From assembly GCF_900174485.1 (NCBI RefSeq), contig NZ_LT837803.1, positions 372,001-436,000 on the forward strand: 64,000 nucleotides of DNA, in the 5' to 3' direction. The notes under the pieces were generated by a model. That model was not told where the DNA came from. It saw only the letters and a list, made by a program, of their open reading frames with translations, and did not search any database. Source of the stretch: Sterolibacterium denitrificans (GTDB lineage Bacteria; Pseudomonadota; Gammaproteobacteria; Burkholderiales; Rhodocyclaceae). Made by a program: the position numbers and the translations under genes. This document shows positions 35,027 to 46,294 of this stretch, in pieces. How positions within the stretch are numbered: position 1 is the stretch's first letter; every line of letters begins with the position of its first letter.

Positions 35027-35236
35027 TTACAGCTTCTTCAGATCTTCGTCGACAGCGGCCAGCATTTCCTTGGTGATCTTGCCGCCGGAGAAGCCGGCGA
35101 TCATCTTCAGGGACATGCCGCGGGCCATGCCGATTTGCGGGTTGGTGGCCAGTTCCGGCATGTGCTGATCGATGACGGCGCGCGGGCCGGCGTTGTCGAG
35201 CAGTTCGCCAACCTTGGAGTCGATGCTGTAACCCAT
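35027..35236 (-). CDS. Small conserved-looking protein of unknown function (69 aa)
   Basis: A 69-residue soluble protein, ATG at 35236 with AAGGAA five bases upstream. The sequence is helical with a distinctive order: KVGELLDNAGPRAVIDQHMP, then TNPQIGMARGMSLKMIAG, then GGKITKEMLAAVDEDLKKL. It looks like a stand-alone version of a C-terminal module sometimes fused to larger enzymes, but I cannot name the family with confidence. It has its own terminator and is transcribed away from the LysR gene. No signal peptide, Cys or metal motif is visible. Confidence 0.7.
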   Translation of the reverse strand: MGYSIDSKVGELLDNAGPRAVIDQHMPELATNPQIGMARGMSLKMIAGFSGGKITKEMLAAVDEDLKKL

Positions 35237-35398
35237 ATTGTTTCCTTCCTTGATTTAATTGTGATGAAAGTGACGGGGCGTGGCGGTTGCTTGTTGCTTG
35301 CCACCGGTGGTGCTTGCCCCAGCGGCCCGGATTGCCCAGGCTGCGCCAGGGACAGAACCGAATGCCGAATACCTCTAAGCAAAACAGACTGAAAGAGG

Positions 35399-35427
35399 TT
35401 GAGGCAATTGTAGGCCGCCAGTATTAT
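35399..35427 (+). promoter_or_regulatory. Sigma70-type promoter of the LysR gene
   Basis: TTGAGG (35399-35404), a 17-base spacer and TATTAT (35422-35427) make a good housekeeping promoter. Transcription would begin near 35434. That rules out the ATG at 35426 and supports the ATG at 35459 as the LysR start. Confidence 0.65.
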
Positions 35428-35458
35428 GAGTCAACTGAATTGTCCTCATGGTTGGATT

Positions 35459-36412
35459 ATGAACAATATCGATATCCGGCGCGTCGACCTGAATCTGCTG
35501 GTGGTTTTCGAGGCGGTTTACCGTGAGGGCACGGTGACCCGGGCGAGCGAGAAACTGCACCTGACGCAATCTTCCGTCAGCCATGCGCTGGGCCGTCTGC
35601 GCAAGCTTTTCGACGATCCGCTGTTCCTGCGCCACCATAACGGCATGACGCCGACGCCGCTGGCGCGCGAGCTTTATCCGCCGGTACTCTCGGCCCTGCG
35701 CATTCTCGAAGACACGCTCAACCAGCCGCCGCCGGGCGGCCAGGCGAAGCCGCGCCGCGTCCTCAACATCGGCCTGATCACCACCGATGAGGCGGCCTTC
35801 CTGCCGCAACTGATGGCGCGCCAGGGCAGCGCGCCGCAGTACGAGATCGTCACCAGCCTTTACGAGCCGGGGCGTTTCGAAAATCGGCTGGCCACCGGCA
35901 AGTTCGATGTCGCCATGCAGCCCTTTGCCTTCTCCTATCCCTCGGCCAATGTACAAAGCCGCTTGCTGACGCGCGAAGGGCTGTCGGTAATGATCCGGCG
36001 CAACCACCCGGCATTGCGCCGGGGCGCGCTCGATCTGGATGCCTATCTCAAGCTGCGCCACATCGTCGTCGCGCCACGGCGCATGGAAGCCAACTACCTC
36101 GACATGGAGTTCGCCCGCCGCCGCCTCGAACGCGAAGTGGTGCTGCGCTGCCAGGACTACTGGACGGCGGCGCGCATCGTCGCCGAAACCGACTGCATCC
36201 TCACCGCGCCGCACCGGCCGATGTCCTCGCTCATCGGCGACATGCGCGCCAACAAACTGGTGCCGCTGCCCGAGGGCCTCAACATGCCGGAGGCCGCCGA
36301 CATCTACCTCTACTGGCACGCCTCGGCCACCAACGATCCGGACAACCTCTGGCTGCGGCAGAACCTCGTCGAAATCTTTCAGGCGCCACAGGGCAGCCAC
36401 GGCGGGACATAA
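35459..36412 (+). CDS. LysR-family transcriptional regulator
   Basis: A 317-residue LysR regulator of the NodD-like subgroup. The N-terminal winged helix-turn-helix is complete (RVDLNLLVVFEAVYREGTVT, LHLTQSSVSHALGRLRKLF, GMTPTPLARELYPPV). It is followed by a periplasmic-binding-protein-like effector domain (from about residue 95). The start at 35459 is chosen because the promoter's -10 box covers the earlier ATG. It converges on the TonB receptor gene, and a plausible target is that receptor or the catabolic operons. The inducer is unknown. No T-N11-A site was pinned down with confidence. Confidence 0.88.
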   Translation: MNNIDIRRVDLNLLVVFEAVYREGTVTRASEKLHLTQSSVSHALGRLRKLFDDPLFLRHHNGMTPTPLARELYPPVLSALRILEDTLNQPPPGGQAKPRRVLNIGLITTDEAAFLPQLMARQGSAPQYEIVTSLYEPGRFENRLATGKFDVAMQPFAFSYPSANVQSRLLTREGLSVMIRRNHPALRRGALDLDAYLKLRHIVVAPRRMEANYLDMEFARRRLEREVVLRCQDYWTAARIVAETDCILTAPHRPMSSLIGDMRANKLVPLPEGLNMPEAADIYLYWHASATNDPDNLWLRQNLVEIFQAPQGSHGGT

Positions 36413-36414
36413 AA

Positions 36415-36438
36415 AAACCGCCCCTGGCGGGGCGGTTT
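36415..36438. terminator. Bidirectional Rho-independent terminator
   Basis: AAACCGCCCC-TGGC-GGGGCGGTTT is a perfect 10-bp stem with a four-base loop, between the convergent LysR and TonB-receptor genes. The A run before it serves the minus strand as a T run. Confidence 0.85.
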
Positions 36439-36473
36439 ACTTGCCGGATCAACCAAGCTTATCCGGCGCCTTC

Positions 36474-38945
36474 TCAATAGACGTAGGTCAGGTCGAGACC
36501 GACGCTGCGCGGATCGCCCCAGTTGCCGGACATGTCGGTGACCCAGCCGGGGTTGGTCATGGTCAGGTACTTCTTGTTGGCCAGGTTCTTGCCCCACAGG
36601 CCCACCGTCACGCGGCCCTCGTCGCCCGGGCCGGCCTTGATCTGGGACAGCGCGATGCGCGCGTTCCAGATGCCGAAGGCCGGCGTGGTCGAGCGCAGGG
36701 CGACCGTCGGGATGCTCAGGTTGAGCGGTGTCGACTGGCTGTCGCGGTGAGTGTAGTTGAGATTGGCGTCCAGCTTGCCGGGCAGGCCGAAGTCGGGGAA
36801 GCGGTAATCGAGGTTCATCGTGTAGTCGTTCTTCGGCACGATCAGCTTGCGCAGATTGGTGACGTCCACATTGTTCTCGACCCAGCGGTCATACCTGTGG
36901 TGCAGACGCGCATAGCTGAAGCCCAGACGCAGGTCGCGGGTGATGGCCGCCGTCAGGTCGAATTCCAGGCCGCGATAGGTGGAACCGCCGACGTTGACCG
37001 TCGCCCAGCCGCCCAGGCCGTTGTTGACCGACTTCTGCTCATCCTTGTACTTGCTCTGGAAGATCGCCAGGTTGGTACGCAGGCGACGGTCGAGGAACTC
37101 GCCCTTCATGCCCGCCTCGATTGACTTGATCGTCTCGGGGTTGAAGCCGGCGGCGAACTTCGTCGCATCGCCGGGGCCGGCCACCGGATCGAAGCCACCG
37201 CTGGTATAGGCCGTCGAGTACTTCAGGTAGGTCATCAGGTTCTGCTGCCAGCGGTAGTTGAACGACAGCGCCGGCGTCATCTTCGACCAGGAGCGGTCAC
37301 CGACGACGTTGTTGAAGCCAGCACCGATGATTGCGGTGTCTTGTTCATCGACCGTTCCGGGAACAAGGCCAGGTGTTACGTCATAGGCATTGACAAAGCC
37401 CATGTTGTAACCCACCACCTTGCGATGATCACGGGTGTAGCGCAGGCCCGGCACGACGTCCAGCTTCTTGTCGAGGATGTTCGGCGTCCAGGTGGCCTGG
37501 GCAAAGACCGCCCAGGAGGTACTCTCGGCGGAAGACAGCCCCTTTTGGTCGAGTATCAACAAGTCGTTGCCCGTGGGGGTAAAAGTGGAATCAAATCCAG
37601 CGCCAGGCACATACTGGGCAATGTTCGGCCCGGAATGCTGATGGCCTTTCTCAGAGGAATAATAGACGCCCGAGGTATATTTCAGGTCCTGCGAGATGTC
37701 GCCGAGGAACTGAAATTCCTGCGACCAGCTCCGGTTGTAGAGCGTGATCGGCTGGCCGAGCTGCAGGGTACCGCCGCCGCTCAGATTGACGGTCAGCGGA
37801 TAACTGTCGGAGCGGGCGTCGTCGCCGCCGGCATAGGCGCCGTAGTTGTAGTGGTTGAGGGCGTCGACCGTGCGGTAGCCGGTGATCGACTTGATGGTCA
37901 GCGACGGCGAGACATCCCAGGCCACGTTCAGGGTATGGGTCTCGGTCTTGTTGCGGTTCTTGCCGAACGGCGAGGAGACATAGAGCTGATCCAGCTTGTC
38001 CATGGAGCAGCCGGCAATCAGTTGAGCCGCGCGGGGATCGGTAAGTGCGGCGAATGCCAGCCAGGACTCGGCGGGATCGGCAGGATTGTAGGTGGAGTAA
38101 GCCTGCATATAACCCGGAATCAGGCACTGCGGCGGCGTGTCGTAGCTCTTGCTGTCGGTGTGGTCATAGCCGTAATCGACCATCACGTTGCTGGCCGGCT
38201 TCCAGCGCACGTCGAAGCGCCAGGCATCGCCTTTCTTCTCGCCGAACTTCACGCCGCCGGGGGCGCTGTTGTGCACGCCGTCGTGATCCTTCTCGTTGTG
38301 CAAGTAGGAGATCTTCATCGCCAGATCGTCATTGACCGGCAGGGTGAGGATGCTCTTCGAGATGAACTGGCCGCGATTGGCGAAGCTGAACATCTGCTTG
38401 AAGCCGATATGCTCCAGTCCCAGTTCGGGGCGGGCGGTATGGATGTTCACCGCGCCGCCGGTCGCATTACGGCCGGAGAGCACGCCTTGCGGGCCCTTCA
38501 GCACCTCGATGCGCTCGAGGTCGGCGGCCGGGTTGGACAGCCCGAACAACTGCGAGAAATAGACCCCGTCCATGTGCACGGCGATGGGGTTGGGCGAGCT
38601 GATGAACACGGCATTGGTGGTGATGCCGCGGAAGAAGGGGAAGAAGGCTTCACTGCTGCCCGGATAGGGCGCGAGATTGAGGCCCGGCACTTCGGCACCG
38701 ATGTCGCCCAGCGCGACGATGTTGTGCTTTTCCAGATCCTTGGCGCCCAGCGCCTGGATGGAAATGGGCACGTCCTGCAGGTTTTCCTTGCGCTTCTGCG
38801 CGGTGACGACGACTTCTTCGATGGCGGCACTGTCGGCCTTGGCCTGGCCTTGTTCCTGGGCATGCACCAGCGGAACGGCAACCAACTGGGCCAGTGCGAC
38901 GGACAGCGTCAATGCGATGGGCTTGCGGGGAAAATTGGGCTTCAA
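36474..38945 (-). CDS. TonB-dependent outer-membrane receptor
   Basis: An 823-residue receptor. The signal peptide ends PLVHAQ. A TonB-box-like strand IEEVVVTAQKR is near residues 42-52, and the plug domain holds RIEVLKGPQGVLSGRNATGG. A 22-strand barrel ends with an aromatic C-terminus (GLDLTYVY). The barrel contains NLDYRFPDFGLPGKLDANLNYT, typical of the receptor subfamily found with hydrophobic or steroid substrates in proteobacteria. It should import a ligand across the outer membrane using TonB energy. Ligand identity cannot be read here; a sterol or steroid is inferred from the rest of the window. It has its own transcription unit facing the LysR gene. Confidence 0.92.
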   Translation of the reverse strand: MKPNFPRKPIALTLSVALAQLVAVPLVHAQEQGQAKADSAAIEEVVVTAQKRKENLQDVPISIQALGAKDLEKHNIVALGDIGAEVPGLNLAPYPGSSEAFFPFFRGITTNAVFISSPNPIAVHMDGVYFSQLFGLSNPAADLERIEVLKGPQGVLSGRNATGGAVNIHTARPELGLEHIGFKQMFSFANRGQFISKSILTLPVNDDLAMKISYLHNEKDHDGVHNSAPGGVKFGEKKGDAWRFDVRWKPASNVMVDYGYDHTDSKSYDTPPQCLIPGYMQAYSTYNPADPAESWLAFAALTDPRAAQLIAGCSMDKLDQLYVSSPFGKNRNKTETHTLNVAWDVSPSLTIKSITGYRTVDALNHYNYGAYAGGDDARSDSYPLTVNLSGGGTLQLGQPITLYNRSWSQEFQFLGDISQDLKYTSGVYYSSEKGHQHSGPNIAQYVPGAGFDSTFTPTGNDLLILDQKGLSSAESTSWAVFAQATWTPNILDKKLDVVPGLRYTRDHRKVVGYNMGFVNAYDVTPGLVPGTVDEQDTAIIGAGFNNVVGDRSWSKMTPALSFNYRWQQNLMTYLKYSTAYTSGGFDPVAGPGDATKFAAGFNPETIKSIEAGMKGEFLDRRLRTNLAIFQSKYKDEQKSVNNGLGGWATVNVGGSTYRGLEFDLTAAITRDLRLGFSYARLHHRYDRWVENNVDVTNLRKLIVPKNDYTMNLDYRFPDFGLPGKLDANLNYTHRDSQSTPLNLSIPTVALRSTTPAFGIWNARIALSQIKAGPGDEGRVTVGLWGKNLANKKYLTMTNPGWVTDMSGNWGDPRSVGLDLTYVY

Positions 38946-39046
38946 ATCGCTCTCCTTGTTTATGGGTTTCCTGCCTAGAAAGAATAGTCAGCAATGTACG
39001 CCCCACAGGGATTACCTTTGGCCGTCCCACGGAGACTTTCTTTGGT

Positions 39047-39126
39047 CGTCATTCCCGCGAAAGCGGGAATCCACTCTCAGCCTGAGGGGCTCACAAGCCA
39101 TGGATTCCCGCTTTCGCGGGAATGAC
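39047..39126. repeat. REP-like palindromic repeat pair
   Basis: CGTCATTCCCGCGAAAGCGGGAATCCA and its inverse are separated by about 24 bases. It is the only recognisable content of the 429-base gap between the TonB receptor and vapC, apart from an eight-G run near 39283. I see no credible gene in the gap. Confidence 0.85.
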
Positions 39127-39374
39127 GAGAACCTATGTGTAGTTCTGCTGACGTTCATTGCTAATCAGGATGGGCTTTATGTGTTGCTGTCGATTTGCTG
39201 GTTTGTTTCGATGGCGCGCCAGGGCAGCAAGACTGCGCCATGGTGGGCGCAGTATATGTCAGGGCTGGATACCGTGAAAAGGGGGGGGGAAGACGGGGAG
39301 GGTTGATGGAAAAATTCTTCAGATTTCCGGCGCCGCTTGCGCAGCGGCATTCGACATATGGTTCGAGCGCCTGC

Positions 39375-39785
39375 TCACTGGCTGACGCTGATCCAGTTCT
39401 CCACTTCAAGGGCAGGTACGCGCGCGAATTCCGACACGTTGTTGGTCACCAATACCAAGCCTTCGCTGCGTGCATGACCGGCAATGTGCAGATCGTTCAC
39501 GCCGATGGGCTGGCCCTGCTTCTCCAGGGCTGCGCGAATGGCGCCGTAGTGCTGGGCGGCCTTGGGGCCATAGGGCAGCACATCGAGGCGGCTGCAGAAG
39601 TCCTCGATGGCGGACAGGTTCTCGCCGACACGGCTGCTTTTCTCCGCGCCATGCAGAAGTTCAGCCAGGGTGATGGACGAAATCGCCATGCGGCTGGCAT
39701 TGGCATTGAATACGGGCAGCACCTCGACGGGACGCCGTTTCAGGACATAAATGACGATGTTGGTATCCAGCAGGTAGCGCAGCAT
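39375..39785 (-). CDS. vapC: VapC-type PIN-domain ribonuclease toxin
   Basis: A 136-residue PIN-domain protein. The metal-binding acidic residues appear in order: Asp7 (YLLDTNIVIY), Glu in TLAELLHGAEKS and Asp in VNDLHIAGHA. The last position reads VTNNVSEF, where many homologues have TND; the Asn may weaken one metal contact. VapC toxins cleave tRNA or rRNA loops. Its ATG shares one base with the antitoxin stop (TGATG), so translation is coupled. The length is normal for the family. Confidence 0.9.
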   Translation of the reverse strand: MLRYLLDTNIVIYVLKRRPVEVLPVFNANASRMAISSITLAELLHGAEKSSRVGENLSAIEDFCSRLDVLPYGPKAAQHYGAIRAALEKQGQPIGVNDLHIAGHARSEGLVLVTNNVSEFARVPALEVENWISVSQ

Positions 39786-40018
39786 CAGAGCGCTTCCCGC
39801 TCGGGCTGGTGCTGGCTGGCGCGCTCGGCCATGAAGTCATCGCTGACGCCGGGACCGTCCAGGAAAAAGCTGTCCCAGGACTGACCGAGCGGCGCGATGA
39901 TGCGTTCATTGCCTCTGGCGCGCACTTCCACTTTGCGAACACCTTCGGGCAAGCGCACATCCAGCGGAAGTCGCACGGCCTGGGTGCGATTGTTGATGAA
40001 AACAGTGCCAATGGACAT
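39785..40018 (-). CDS. vapB: VapB-type AbrB-fold antitoxin
   Basis: A 77-residue antitoxin starting at 40018 with GGGAG six bases ahead; an upstream in-frame ATG at 40051 is less likely. The N-terminus MSIGTVFINNRTQAVRLPLD is the swapped-hairpin AbrB DNA-binding motif typical of VapB. The C-terminal tail (GPGVSDDFMAERASQHQP) would block VapC. It should autorepress with VapC; upstream at 40031-40046 a direct repeat GTATAT (11 bases apart) overlaps the likely promoter and may be the operator. Confidence 0.88.
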   Translation of the reverse strand: MSIGTVFINNRTQAVRLPLDVRLPEGVRKVEVRARGNERIIAPLGQSWDSFFLDGPGVSDDFMAERASQHQPEREAL

Positions 40019-40114
40019 GCCACTCTCCCAGGGAAACAATGTATATCGCAATCGTATATGGCGTCGTGCGCAGCGTCAAGTTTGCCGCAGGGGAGGGTGA
40101 GGAAAAGAACCGGC

Positions 40115-40915
40115 TCAGGCCGCCCGGTTCTTTTCCCGCGCCGCCCACAGGTAGCGCAGGAAGGTGCCGCGGGCGTTCTGGCCGGCGATGATCCAGCCGG
40201 CGCGGCCGTCGAGCAGGCCACCGCGCAGCAGGTAGCCGCGCAGCCAGCTCCAACCGCCGTGCAGGCAGGCGCTGAAAAACCCACCCTTGCCGCGGGCGCA
40301 CAGTTTCGCGGCGCCCAGGCGGGCGTAGCGCTCGGTTTTTTCGCGCAGCTCGGCGAAGGAAGTCATGCTGTCATGCCGCAGATAGCCGGCCAGGGTGGCG
40401 GTACGGCCGTCGCAAATCACCCGTTCATGCACCACGTCATCGCTGAAGCGCCCGGCACCGCGCCGGAACAGCCGCAGCACGCGGTCGTTGCGCCAGTCGC
40501 CAAAGCGAATCAACTGGCCGCAGTAGAGCGAGCGGCGTTCGATCCAGTAGCCGGCGATGTCCTGCGCCGCATCGGGTGATACGGCCTGCTTTATGGCGGC
40601 GGCCAGCGCCGGCGTGACGATTTCGTCGGCGTCGAGGGAAAGGATCCAGCGCCCGCCGGCCAGCGCCACGGCGCGATTCTTCTGCGGCCCGAAGCCCGGC
40701 CAGTCGGCGCAGACATGCACCCGGGCGCCATGCGCGGCGGCAATGGTCAAAGTGTCGTCCGTGCTGCCCGAATCGAGCACGACGATTTCATCGGCGAAAC
40801 CGGCGGCTTCGAGACAGGCGCCGATGCAATGGGCTTCGTTCTTGGTGATGACGACGACGGAAAGTAAGGGGGCGGGGACAGCCTCACCCTGCGAGGCAAG
40901 TGGCGATGGCGTCAT
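40115..40915 (-). CDS. Family 2 glycosyltransferase, LPS-core type (WaaE/KdtX-like)
   Basis: A 266-residue GT-A glycosyltransferase. Motifs: LSVVVITKNEAHCIGACLEA at the N-terminus, VVLDSGSTDDT for nucleotide-sugar contact, and the metal-binding LSLDADEIVTP. The C-terminal part ends in a membrane-associating segment. This subgroup usually adds a glucose or heptose to the LPS inner core. The start at 40915 overlaps the stop of the upstream ligase gene (ATGA), so the longer frame to 41119 is rejected. Donor and acceptor are not certain. Confidence 0.87.
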   Translation of the reverse strand: MTPSPLASQGEAVPAPLLSVVVITKNEAHCIGACLEAAGFADEIVVLDSGSTDDTLTIAAAHGARVHVCADWPGFGPQKNRAVALAGGRWILSLDADEIVTPALAAAIKQAVSPDAAQDIAGYWIERRSLYCGQLIRFGDWRNDRVLRLFRRGAGRFSDDVVHERVICDGRTATLAGYLRHDSMTSFAELREKTERYARLGAAKLCARGKGGFFSACLHGGWSWLRGYLLRGGLLDGRAGWIIAGQNARGTFLRYLWAAREKNRAA

Positions 40916-42168
40916 GTCGGCTCGGTGCGCGCAGCGCGCGGTGGGCAGCCGGCCAGCAGCACGCCCGTCATCCAGACGAACAGCAGGCTTTCCGCGTGGT
41001 CGAGAAGGAAGGAGTTGAACAGGTTGCCGACCATCATCACCAGCAGCAGGCCACGCGCGGCGAGTTGCCAGGGTTTGGGCAAGCTGCCGGCGCTGCGCCA
41101 GATGGCGTAGAACATCCACAGCAGCATGCCCAGCCCGACGATGCCGTACTGGGCGGCGGTCAGCAGATACTGGTTATGAGGATTGTTCCAGGCGACCTGG
41201 CCCGTACCGGCGACCACGGCGGCATAGGCGGCGGTGAAGCCGCCGGTACCCACGCCAAAAAACGGATGTTCGCGAATGATGCTCAGCGTATTGATGTAGA
41301 AATCCAGGCGCGCGCCGATCGAGGTTTTATTGGCACCCACGCCCGTCCATTGCCGGTATTCGCCGGCGGCCAGCGCGAAGCGCTCGATCAGCGGCGCCTG
41401 CAACTGGTAGGCGATGGCGACCACCACGACCAGTCCCGCCGTGGCCAGCAGCATCCCGCGCCAGCGGAAGCGGTCGATGAAGAAATAGCCGAGCAGACAG
41501 GTCAGCGCCAATTGGCCGGTACGGCCTTCGATCATGAACAGCACGTTGAAGGCCGCCAGCAGCGCCGCGCCGGCCAGTAGCAGACGCCAACGGCGTTGCG
41601 CGGGATCGAGGTGCAGGGCCGCCACGGCGGCCAGAAAGCTGGCCAGCGCCATGAAAATGCCGTGCGTGATGTGCAGCTTGAAGACCACCGGATTCTCCGC
41701 CAGGCGTTCGGCGAGCAGGCCGTCCGGCAGCAGGCCGCGCCAGAGCAACAAGGAGAGCAGCAGGGTGAGCCCCATCGCCGCGCCGAAGGCAGCCAGCGCC
41801 CGCAACCGGTCGCGCGGGTCGCGGAACAGCGGCAGCAACAGCAGGATCAGCAGCAGATTGGCGTACTTGCGCAGGAAGCGCAGTGTCTCGGCGTTATCGC
41901 TCGGACCGTAGAGGCAGCCGAGCAGAACGATGCCGCACAGCGCCAGCACCACCGGCGTCACCGGATGCCGGCGGATGGCGCTGAACTTTTCCCGCCAGCC
42001 GCCGCCCAGCACCCAGGCCAGCAGGAAGACGGCGAGCAGGAGATTGTCCAAAGCGACGGAAATTGGAATCGATGCCCCGAGCAGAATGGCGGCCCAGCGC
42101 GCCACCGGGAAGGAGGCAGAGGCAGCCGGGGCGGAAGGCGTAGACGGTGTGGGTGTAGGCGAAAACAT
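40912..42168 (-). CDS. O-antigen ligase-like polytopic membrane protein (WaaL/Wzy family)
   Basis: A 418-residue membrane protein with about eleven hydrophobic helices and one large periplasmic loop carrying FFGVGTGGF and NPHNQYLLTAAQYG. These are hallmarks of the O-antigen ligase (Wzy_C) family; the His of NPHN is functionally important in WaaL. It should join O-polysaccharide to lipid A-core at the periplasmic face, or polymerise repeats. The start at 42168 avoids a 31-residue non-hydrophobic extension. It is coupled to the downstream glycosyltransferase by a four-base overlap. Confidence 0.87.
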   Translation of the reverse strand: MFSPTPTPSTPSAPAASASFPVARWAAILLGASIPISVALDNLLLAVFLLAWVLGGGWREKFSAIRRHPVTPVVLALCGIVLLGCLYGPSDNAETLRFLRKYANLLLILLLLPLFRDPRDRLRALAAFGAAMGLTLLLSLLLWRGLLPDGLLAERLAENPVVFKLHITHGIFMALASFLAAVAALHLDPAQRRWRLLLAGAALLAAFNVLFMIEGRTGQLALTCLLGYFFIDRFRWRGMLLATAGLVVVVAIAYQLQAPLIERFALAAGEYRQWTGVGANKTSIGARLDFYINTLSIIREHPFFGVGTGGFTAAYAAVVAGTGQVAWNNPHNQYLLTAAQYGIVGLGMLLWMFYAIWRSAGSLPKPWQLAARGLLLVMMVGNLFNSFLLDHAESLLFVWMTGVLLAGCPPRAARTEPT

Positions 42169-42279
42169 TCCGCCAGTATATTCGCAAGGCGACCGGGCAT
42201 CGGCGCAACAGTGCGCAGCAGTTCCGCTTTCCACGCGGCCATCGGTCAGACGCCGCCGCAAGCAGCCCCGCCCGAGGTT

Positions 42280-45021
<2,742 letters not shown>

Positions 45022-45192
45022 GGCGGGGCTCCCGGGCAAGACGGATGAATCGGTCGTGGCAGCCCGATGCGGCAAAGTCACGCGCCGGCTGCCACAAGTG
45101 CGCATAAGCATAATCCGCTGCGCGACAAAGTTCGAGTTTCGCAACCGAACGGCCAACGAACGGCGCTGCGCCAGCGCTGACCGGAACAACGC

Positions 45193-45257
45193 TTGACCAC
45201 CCGGGAAAAAGGCGCAATACTCGCCAACTCAAGAATTAATCGTTCAGACAATTAATT
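45193..45257 (+). promoter_or_regulatory. Promoter and AT-rich inverted repeat before the second acyl-CoA operon
   Basis: TTGACC (45193-45198), 17 bases, then AATACT (45216-45221) is a plausible promoter. Just downstream AATTAAT (45234-45240) and AATTAATT (45250-45257) form an inverted pair 16 bases apart, centre to centre, in otherwise GC-rich DNA. It is placed where a repressor would block early transcription of the DUF35/thiolase operon. Confidence 0.5.
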
Positions 45258-45288
45258 ATTTTTCAACCAGACGAGCATGGAGACGAGT

Positions 45289-45750
45289 ATGGCTCAAGCA
45301 GGAACAGTGCAGGCCGGCGGCGACGTGTTGCGCGCCGGCTTCGAAGTCGGCTATACCTACACCCGCCTGACCGGACCGGTGATCGGCGAATTTCTCGCCG
45401 GTCTGCGCGACGGCCAGATCAAGGGCATCAAGGGCAGCAATGGCAAGGTCATCTGCCCGCCGACCGAATACGACCCGGTGACTGCCGAGGAGCTGAGCGA
45501 GTTCGTCGCCCTGCCCGATACCGGCACGGTGCAGACCTGGAACTGGGTAAATCAGCCCCGCCCCAAGCATCTGCTGAAAAAACCCTTCGCCTGGGCGCTG
45601 ATCCGCATCGACGGCGCCGATACGGCGCTCTTGCACATGATCGATGCCGGCGCCGAGGCGAAAATGAAAAGTGGCATGAAGGTCAAGGCGCGCTGGGCTG
45701 CCGAGCGCAAGGGTTTCATCACCGACATCGAATGCTTCGAGCCGGCCTGA
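45289..45750 (+). CDS. DUF35 OB-fold protein with degenerate zinc-ribbon
   Basis: A 153-residue DUF35 protein. The start at 45289 has GGAG six bases upstream; an ATG at 45277 is in frame but poorly placed. The N-terminal half (GPVIGEFLAGLRDGQIKGIK, GKVICPPTEYDPVT) follows the DUF35 zinc-ribbon outline but keeps only one Cys, so zinc is unlikely. The OB part reads VQTWNWVNQPRPKHLLKKPF and LLHMIDAGAEAKMKSGMKV. It is followed ten bases later by a second DUF35 gene and then two thiolase-fold genes, suggesting a four-subunit acyl-CoA complex or two heteromers. Confidence 0.8.
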   Translation: MAQAGTVQAGGDVLRAGFEVGYTYTRLTGPVIGEFLAGLRDGQIKGIKGSNGKVICPPTEYDPVTAEELSEFVALPDTGTVQTWNWVNQPRPKHLLKKPFAWALIRIDGADTALLHMIDAGAEAKMKSGMKVKARWAAERKGFITDIECFEPA

Positions 45751-45760
45751 GGAGCGAGGA

Positions 45761-46294
45761 ATGAGCGAAAAAATCGAAATGATCGAGTGTCCCGTCACCC
45801 TCGACTACAACTTCTCCGCTGGCGCCGCCCCGACGCGCTTTCTGCGCGGCATGAAGGAAGGCAAGCTGATCGGCCAGCGCTCGCCGCTGACCGGCAAGGT
45901 GATCGTGCCGCCGCGCGGCGCCTGCCCCGAGTCGGGTCTGCCGACCACCGAGGAAGTGCCGCTGCCCGACACCGCCACGGTGATCACCTTCACCATCGTC
46001 CATCTGCCGATCCCGACCTCCAAGCTGGATCCCCCGTTCATCGTCGCCAACCTGGTGCTCGACGGCTCCGACCAGACCTTCATCCACCTCGTTTCCGGCT
46101 GCGCCAACGAGGACGTGAAGATCGGCATGCGCGTCAAGGCCGTCTGGAAGGACAAGAGCGAGTGGGATTACTCGATGGACAACATCGCCTACTTCGAGCC
46201 CACCGGCGAGCCGCCCGTGGATATCGAGGAACTCAAGGCCAAGCGCCTGGCTGAAGCCAAGCGTTTCCAGCAGACGAAAGCGGGGAACAAATAA
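45761..46294 (+). CDS. DUF35 OB-fold protein (second of pair)
   Basis: A 177-residue DUF35 protein. GKVIVPPRGACPESGLPTTE keeps one Cys of the ribbon, and the OB region holds TVITFTIVHLPIP and PPFIVANLVLDGSDQTFIHL. A charged helical tail (IEELKAKRLAEAKRFQQTKA) extends beyond the usual end. The stop shares a base with the next start (TAATG), so it is tightly coupled to the 46294 thiolase-fold gene, its probable partner. It probably positions acyl-CoA for that partner rather than catalysing alone. Confidence 0.82.
   Translation: MSEKIEMIECPVTLDYNFSAGAAPTRFLRGMKEGKLIGQRSPLTGKVIVPPRGACPESGLPTTEEVPLPDTATVITFTIVHLPIPTSKLDPPFIVANLVLDGSDQTFIHLVSGCANEDVKIGMRVKAVWKDKSEWDYSMDNIAYFEPTGEPPVDIEELKAKRLAEAKRFQQTKAGNK

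Noticed and set aside
39161-39409. 82-codon minus-strand ORF beside vapC
   Set aside because: It overlaps the vapC 3' end in another frame, has no ribosome site and includes the poly-C/poly-G tract.
40031-40046. Palindromic VapB operator
   Set aside because: The dyad is imperfect; only a direct repeat of GTATAT is clear, so it is mentioned with vapB but not listed as a separate site.
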